Of a DNA stretch of 39,011 nt, positions 12,001 to 18,000 are shown one piece after another (the first letter of the stretch is position 1; every line of letters starts with the position of its first letter). Position numbers and translations under genes: made by a program. The notes under the pieces were generated by a model. That model was not told where the DNA came from. It saw only the letters and a program-made list of their open reading frames with translations, and made no database searches. Source of the stretch: Eggerthellaceae bacterium (lineage in GTDB: Bacteria; Actinomycetota; Coriobacteriia; Coriobacteriales; Eggerthellaceae); the NCBI GenBank assembly GCA_017459925.1, contig JAFUCC010000011.1:1-39011 (forward strand), given 5' to 3'.

Positions 12001-15000
12001 CATAGGTGATGTTTGCCGCAGGGCGGTTGACGAACCTGTTGCCCGTGGCCACCGAGTAGCGGTCGGACAGGCGGCTGGTCGTGTCGAACCACACGTCGTT
12101 GTCGTTGCTGTCGCGCTGCAGCCACATGCCGTCGCGCACGCCCAGCGTGGTCAGCGTGTCTTCGAAGCCGGTTTCGTCGAGCACGACGTACACGCCGAGC
12201 GCCATCGTGCGCAGGTTGTGGTCGTTGGTCAGCATGTACGAGCGCGTGGGGACGGTGGTGCGCGTGCCCGCGTAGCCGCCATCGCCGTAATTGATATCTC
12301 CGTCACCGGTGACGGAGATCATGTCCCAGTTGTGGATGTCGAGGCCTTGCAGTTCGGTGCAGTTGTAGAACGCTTGGTCGAACTTCGTGACCTCGGTCGT
12401 GACCCAGTTGCCCATGCCCGTGATGGTGGTGAGGTGCGACGGGTCGTTCGCGTCGAGCGGCATGTAGAACATCTTCTCGACCGTGGTAAGGGCGCTGGTC
12501 GTGGCACCGCCCGTGCCGAGGTTGGTGACGCTGGTAAGCGCGGTGCACCCGGCGAACGTTTGGTACATGCTGGTGGTGGGCGCAAGGTTGATTTGCGGCG
12601 TATTCGAGGTTTCCAAGTACTTGTGGTTGAGGAACCAGTCGCTGAAGTTCTCGATGCCCACCGTGCCGCGACTGTTGTTGGCCACGAAGCGGTAGATGAA
12701 GTTCTGGCAGTCGGCGGCGCCGGTTTCGACGAACGAGCGCCACGGCAAGCTTGTTCCGTATTCGGTGACGGTGAAGTCGTCGCCATCGGGCGTGGCGACG
12801 CGGCCGATGGAAAGCGTGGCGTAGTCGACTTCGTCGGTGTCTTCGTCGTTATCGTCCTTCACGTAGGTGGTGATGTAGCGCCACCACACGTTCTGGTTGT
12901 TGAACAGACCGAACAGGCGGCCCTTGCGCCAGTAGAGCCTGCGCGTGAGCGACCATTCGTCGGTGCTGGTTTTCGCGGTGAGCGTGTAGTGCGACGAGAG
13001 GTCGCTCGTCGAGCCTTCCCAAAACGGCTCTTCGGCATCGGGGTCGCCGCCCTCGGCTTGCGCGCTGCCGCCTTCGCCGGTGCCCTGGTCGCCGTTCCAT
13101 GCCCACGAGCCATCGGACTTGCCGTGGTCGGCCAGGTTGTTGCTGGCATTGGACTCGTCGCTTTCGAAGCCGGCGTTCTTCAGCACCATGGTGCCGCTGA
13201 CGGTCAGCCAGGTAAGCCTCTTCAGGTTGTAGAACATGTTGGACTGGTTGACGGGAGTTCCGCCTTCGCGCAGGAGATTCCAGGAGTTGCCGCCCTTCAG
13301 GGCGAGAACCAGGTCGGTGAGGCTCACGTCGTCAGCGAACATGTACTGCATCGACGTGGCGGCCGTGGTGTTCCAACCATACAGCGAGAGTTTCTTAATG
13401 GCGGTGAGGCCGGCGAGCATGTAGTCGAAGTTCTCGGCGCTGCCTGTGTTCCAGCCGTTCACGTCGTTGAGCTCTTTGAGCGATTCGCACTGGTAGAACA
13501 TCTTGGTGAGGTTGACCACGTTCGCCGTGTCGAGGTGCAGGCCGCTGAACGTTTCGAGCTTCGCCAGATTGGCGAACCACGCCGTGAGGTTCTGCGGCGC
13601 GATCGTGCCCGTGGTGGTGACGCTCAGGATGTTGTCGGTGCCGACGACGTCTTCCACAACAGACTTCGTATAGTACGTGGTGCCGTTCTTCACGCTGGTG
13701 TCGTTGGTGAGCGTGTACACGTAGGGGCTTGCGGTGGTGCCGGCTCCGCTGCGCGTGTAATAGCCCTGGGTCTTGGGGTTGCCGCTCGGCGACGAAACGG
13801 CTGAATAGCTGTCTTTGTAGGTCTTGTAGTCGTTGATGCGGCCGACCAGCCACGGCATGCCAGGGCCGTTGTTGCCGTCGATGTCGCCGTATTCGGTGAC
13901 GGTGGTGGTTTCATCCGACGAGCCGTCGCCGCCGATGGTGAGCAGGCCGACGTTGTCGTCATCGGGGTCGATGACGAACGTCCACCAGACGTTCTGGTTG
14001 CTGGGGAAGCGACCGCCCAGGCGCGTGTTGTCCCACGTGTACGTGACGTTGCCGGCGGGATGCGTCGGGTCGTACGGGGTGACATCTGAATCGGTGCTGT
14101 CGGTCGCTTCGTTGTTTTCGTCGTAATAGCCGTACAGGCGACCGTTCGTGTCGTACGTGCCGTAGAAGCGGCCTTTCATGGCCTGCGCGGTGCCGTAGCG
14201 GTTCTCGAGCTCGGCGGAGCTATCGAACCACAGGTCGTTGCCCATGACCCACATGCCCTGGTGCGCCTGGCGCGTGCTGAGGCCCGAAAGGCCAGAACCG
14301 GTGAGGATGATGTCTTTCGGAAGCACGAGCGTTTCAAGCAGCGTGTCGCCCTGCAGCATGTTCGCGTACACGGCGTCGCCGGTGCCGGTGAGGTTCAGGC
14401 CCGAGGCGTTGAACGTCTTCAGGCTGGTGTAGTCGGCGAACCAGCTGGCAAGCGTCGCGGGAACGGCGGCGCCCACCGTGGCGATGATTTCGGCGCTCGT
14501 CTTTATCTTGGCGCTTGCGGTCATGGTGATGTCGAGCCACGGCAGCTGGGCTGCGGTGATGTTGGGCAGCACCTTCGTTTCGCCCGCGGCATTGCTGGCG
14601 CCGATGAGCAGCGTCTTGGCCGCATAGGCGTTGCCGCCGTAGCTGCCGGCCTCGGTGAAGTAGATCCACCAGACGTTGTCGTTCGACTTGCCGGCGTTAT
14701 CGCCCGAAAGCCACGTGAAGCGGCCGTAGTACTCGTTTGGATACCATATATATGTATAGGAATTCGTCGTGGAGAGGCTCGCGCCCGAACGGCTATGGTC
14801 GTTGGCGTAGCGCCAGGCGATGTTGCTCGTAGAGCCGCGCCAGCTGTCGTCGAGCGTCCTCCACGAACCGTCCTGGATGGTGCGCGTGGAGATGTCGGCG
14901 GAATTCGACGTGAAGTTCGCGCCGATGAGGCCGGCGTTCGGCCCGATGACGACGCGCTGCAGGTTCGCAAGGCCCTTCAGCATGTTGGCCCGGTCGGCAG

Positions 15001-18000
15001 TTTCGTTCATTTCCCAACCCAGCAGCGACAGCTGACGCAGCTTGGCCGCGCCGTTCAGGAAGGCCGTGAAGTTGGTTACGCCCGTTACATCCCAGCTGGC
15101 GGTTTCGTTCATGACGTCGAGGTTCGCGCAGCCGTCGAACATGTAGGACACGTCGGCCAGCGCGTCGGTGACGGTGTAGCCTGCGCCCGCAGCCGGGGCT
15201 TTCCACGTAAGGCCGGACACGACGCCGCCCGTCGACACATTGCCCAACTGCGTGTCGTTCTGGAACATCTGCTTGAAGCTCGTGATGTTGTGGACGTCCC
15301 AGTTGGCGAAGCCGGTGGCGCTCTTCAGCTTGGGGTCGTCGGCGAACAGGCGCTCGAACGAGTTCGACACGTTGTCGTACGGCGCGTTCAGGCCGGTGTA
15401 CTCGGTCGAAGTGAAGTTCGTGACGAACGCTGAACCGTCGAACGATTCGAGGTTCGGGTAGTCGGCGAACCAGTTGCGCAGATCGGTGACGCGGATAAGG
15501 CCATCGGAAAGCTGCGTGGTGATGTGCTTGATGTTGTTGCGTCCGACGATGGTGACCCACGGAAGCCTGTCGGCGGCAACGGCGTCTTTGGCGCTCTGCA
15601 CCTCGGTGACCGTGTAGTCTTCGGGGTTCGTCTGATACGCGAGCTCGGAACCGAACGACAGCGTGCCGTTGCCGTCGTAGGACCACCACACGTAGTCGTT
15701 GCTGTCGAAGCGGCCGGTGCGGCGATCGGGATCCCACGTGTACACATGCACGGCGGGGTTGGTGAGATTGCGCGCAGCCGTTTGCTTGGCGGTTGTCGGG
15801 TAACGCGCGGCGAGGTTGTTCGACGAGCCGAACCACAGGATGTTGCCGCCGATTTCCGAGAGCACCCAGGCGCCTTGCGTGGGCATGCGGCCGACGCCGA
15901 GCGCCGTGCTGTTCAGCGAGTTGTTGAAGCCCGACGTGGCGCCGTCGATGATCGACGTGGCGCTGAGCTTCAGGAAGCCGTTGGGCGTGGTGCCGAGCGA
16001 CACGCAGTCTTTCAGCATGTCGGTAAACTTCGTGGTGGTGACATTGGGGTACGTGGAGTGATCGGTGTCGGCGGTGTAAGCGGTCGCGGTTATCGGAGCG
16101 CCGTTGTTATCGTTGTCGTGATAGACGTACATTTCCCAACCCGAGATGTCGAGCGCCTGCAGGCGCAGGTCGCCGGACAGGAACGACGAGTAGTCGTTGA
16201 CCTTGCTGACATCCCAGCTGGAGATTTCGGTGAGGGTGCCGAGCTTCAGGCAGCCTTCGAACATGCTCTTGACCGACGTGAGGTTGGTGGTCGTCCAACC
16301 GCTGACGCCGGTGAGGCCGGTCAGCTGCTGGTTGTTCTTGAACATGCGCTCGAAGCTCGTGACGTTCGCGATGTCGCTGTTCCAGTTCTGCAGGTTGCTG
16401 ACCGTGTCGAGGTTCAGGCAGCCGTCGAACAGGCCGACGACGCTGGCGCCGCTGGGCAGGCGCATGCCGCCCACGTCGAACGTGAGCAGCGCGGTGTAGC
16501 CCATGAACCATTCTTCCGGATTCTGAACGTACAGGTTCGAACCAGCCTTCACCTGCACGTACTTGATGTCGCTCGTGTACGAGTCGCCGATGACGGTGCG
16601 CCACGGCTGTTCGGCTGCGGTTTCGTTTACGGTGGTGCTCAGGCTGCCGTTCGTCACGCCGAGTTCGAGCAGGCCGGACTCGGTGCCGTGGAACTTCCAC
16701 CACACGTTGTCGTTGGCGAAGCGGCCGCGCAGGTTCTTGGCGCTCCATACATATATGATGGTTCCGAAGTTGTTCTCTTCGGGTTCGTAGTTCGTCTTCA
16801 CAGTCTTCGTGGTGCCGGTGAAGCTGTAGCGGTGCACCAAGTTGCTGGACGTGCCGAACCATTCCCTGGTGCTGGGAGCTTCGTATTCGACGTCGCTCGT
16901 GTCGACACGACCCCAGCTGCCGCGCGTGTCGCCGCGGGCGGTGATGGCCGTGTTCAGGCCCGTTCCCTCGAGGATGACCCCGTTGCCGACCGTCAGGCGG
17001 TCGATTGACCAGTCGCTGTAGAACATGTTGGTGTATTTACCCGTCGTGGGCATGTCCCAACCGTGAATGTCGACGTTGGCCCAGTACTCGCACATGCCGA
17101 ACATCTCTTCCATGTTCAGCGGGTCTTGGGCGGTGCCTTGGTAGAGCGTCCACTCGGCGATGGACGTGACATCGTCGAGGTAGCTGCAATGCCAGAACAT
17201 GCGGTAGTAGTTCTTCACGTTGCCGGTGGTGGCCTTCCAGGAATCCATGCCGGCGGGCAGGTCGTTCAGGCCCTGGCACCACAGGAACATTTCGGACATG
17301 TCGGTGACGTTGGAGAGGTCCCAATGGCCGACGTTGTCGATGCCCGACAGGTGGACGCAGTTCTTGAAGAGGCCCTTCAGCGAAGTGGCTTCGCTGGTGT
17401 CGAGGCCAGCGCCATCGAAGGTCATGAGGCTCTTGTAGCCGCCGTCGGCTTCGATGTTGTTGCCGGTCTTCTTGTCGAGCGTTTCGCCTCCGGCGACGGT
17501 TGCGGCAAACCAGTTTTCCATCTGCTTGCCGTTCGGGTCGCCCCAAGCGTATTGGCTGGAGACGGGCTTCACGCGGACGATGTCGCCGTTTTGCTTGTAG
17601 CTCGGGGTGAAGACGATGCGGTAAATCGCCTCGACGATGTTGATGCCCGGAGTCGTGAGCCACGGCAGGTTGTCGGCGTTCTCGGTGATTTCGGTGCTGA
17701 GGTTCGGGTCGGTGATGCCGATTTGCAGCACGGTGCCGTACCGCGGGTCTTGGCCGTTGTACTTCCACCAGACGTTCGTGTTCTTGAAACGGCCCGACAT
17801 GGTGGTGGTGCTGAACGTGTAGGTGAGCTCGGTGGCGTCGGTCACTTCGCTTTGCGTCGGGTTGTAGCGGTTGGCCAAGTCGTAGCTCGAGCCGAACCAG
17901 GCGTCGTTGCCGGTGATCCACGAACCGTGACGCGCTGCGTGCTGCTCGGATTCATTCGCGAAGAACGTGGTGTTGTCGAGCACGGCCGTGCCGGACACGG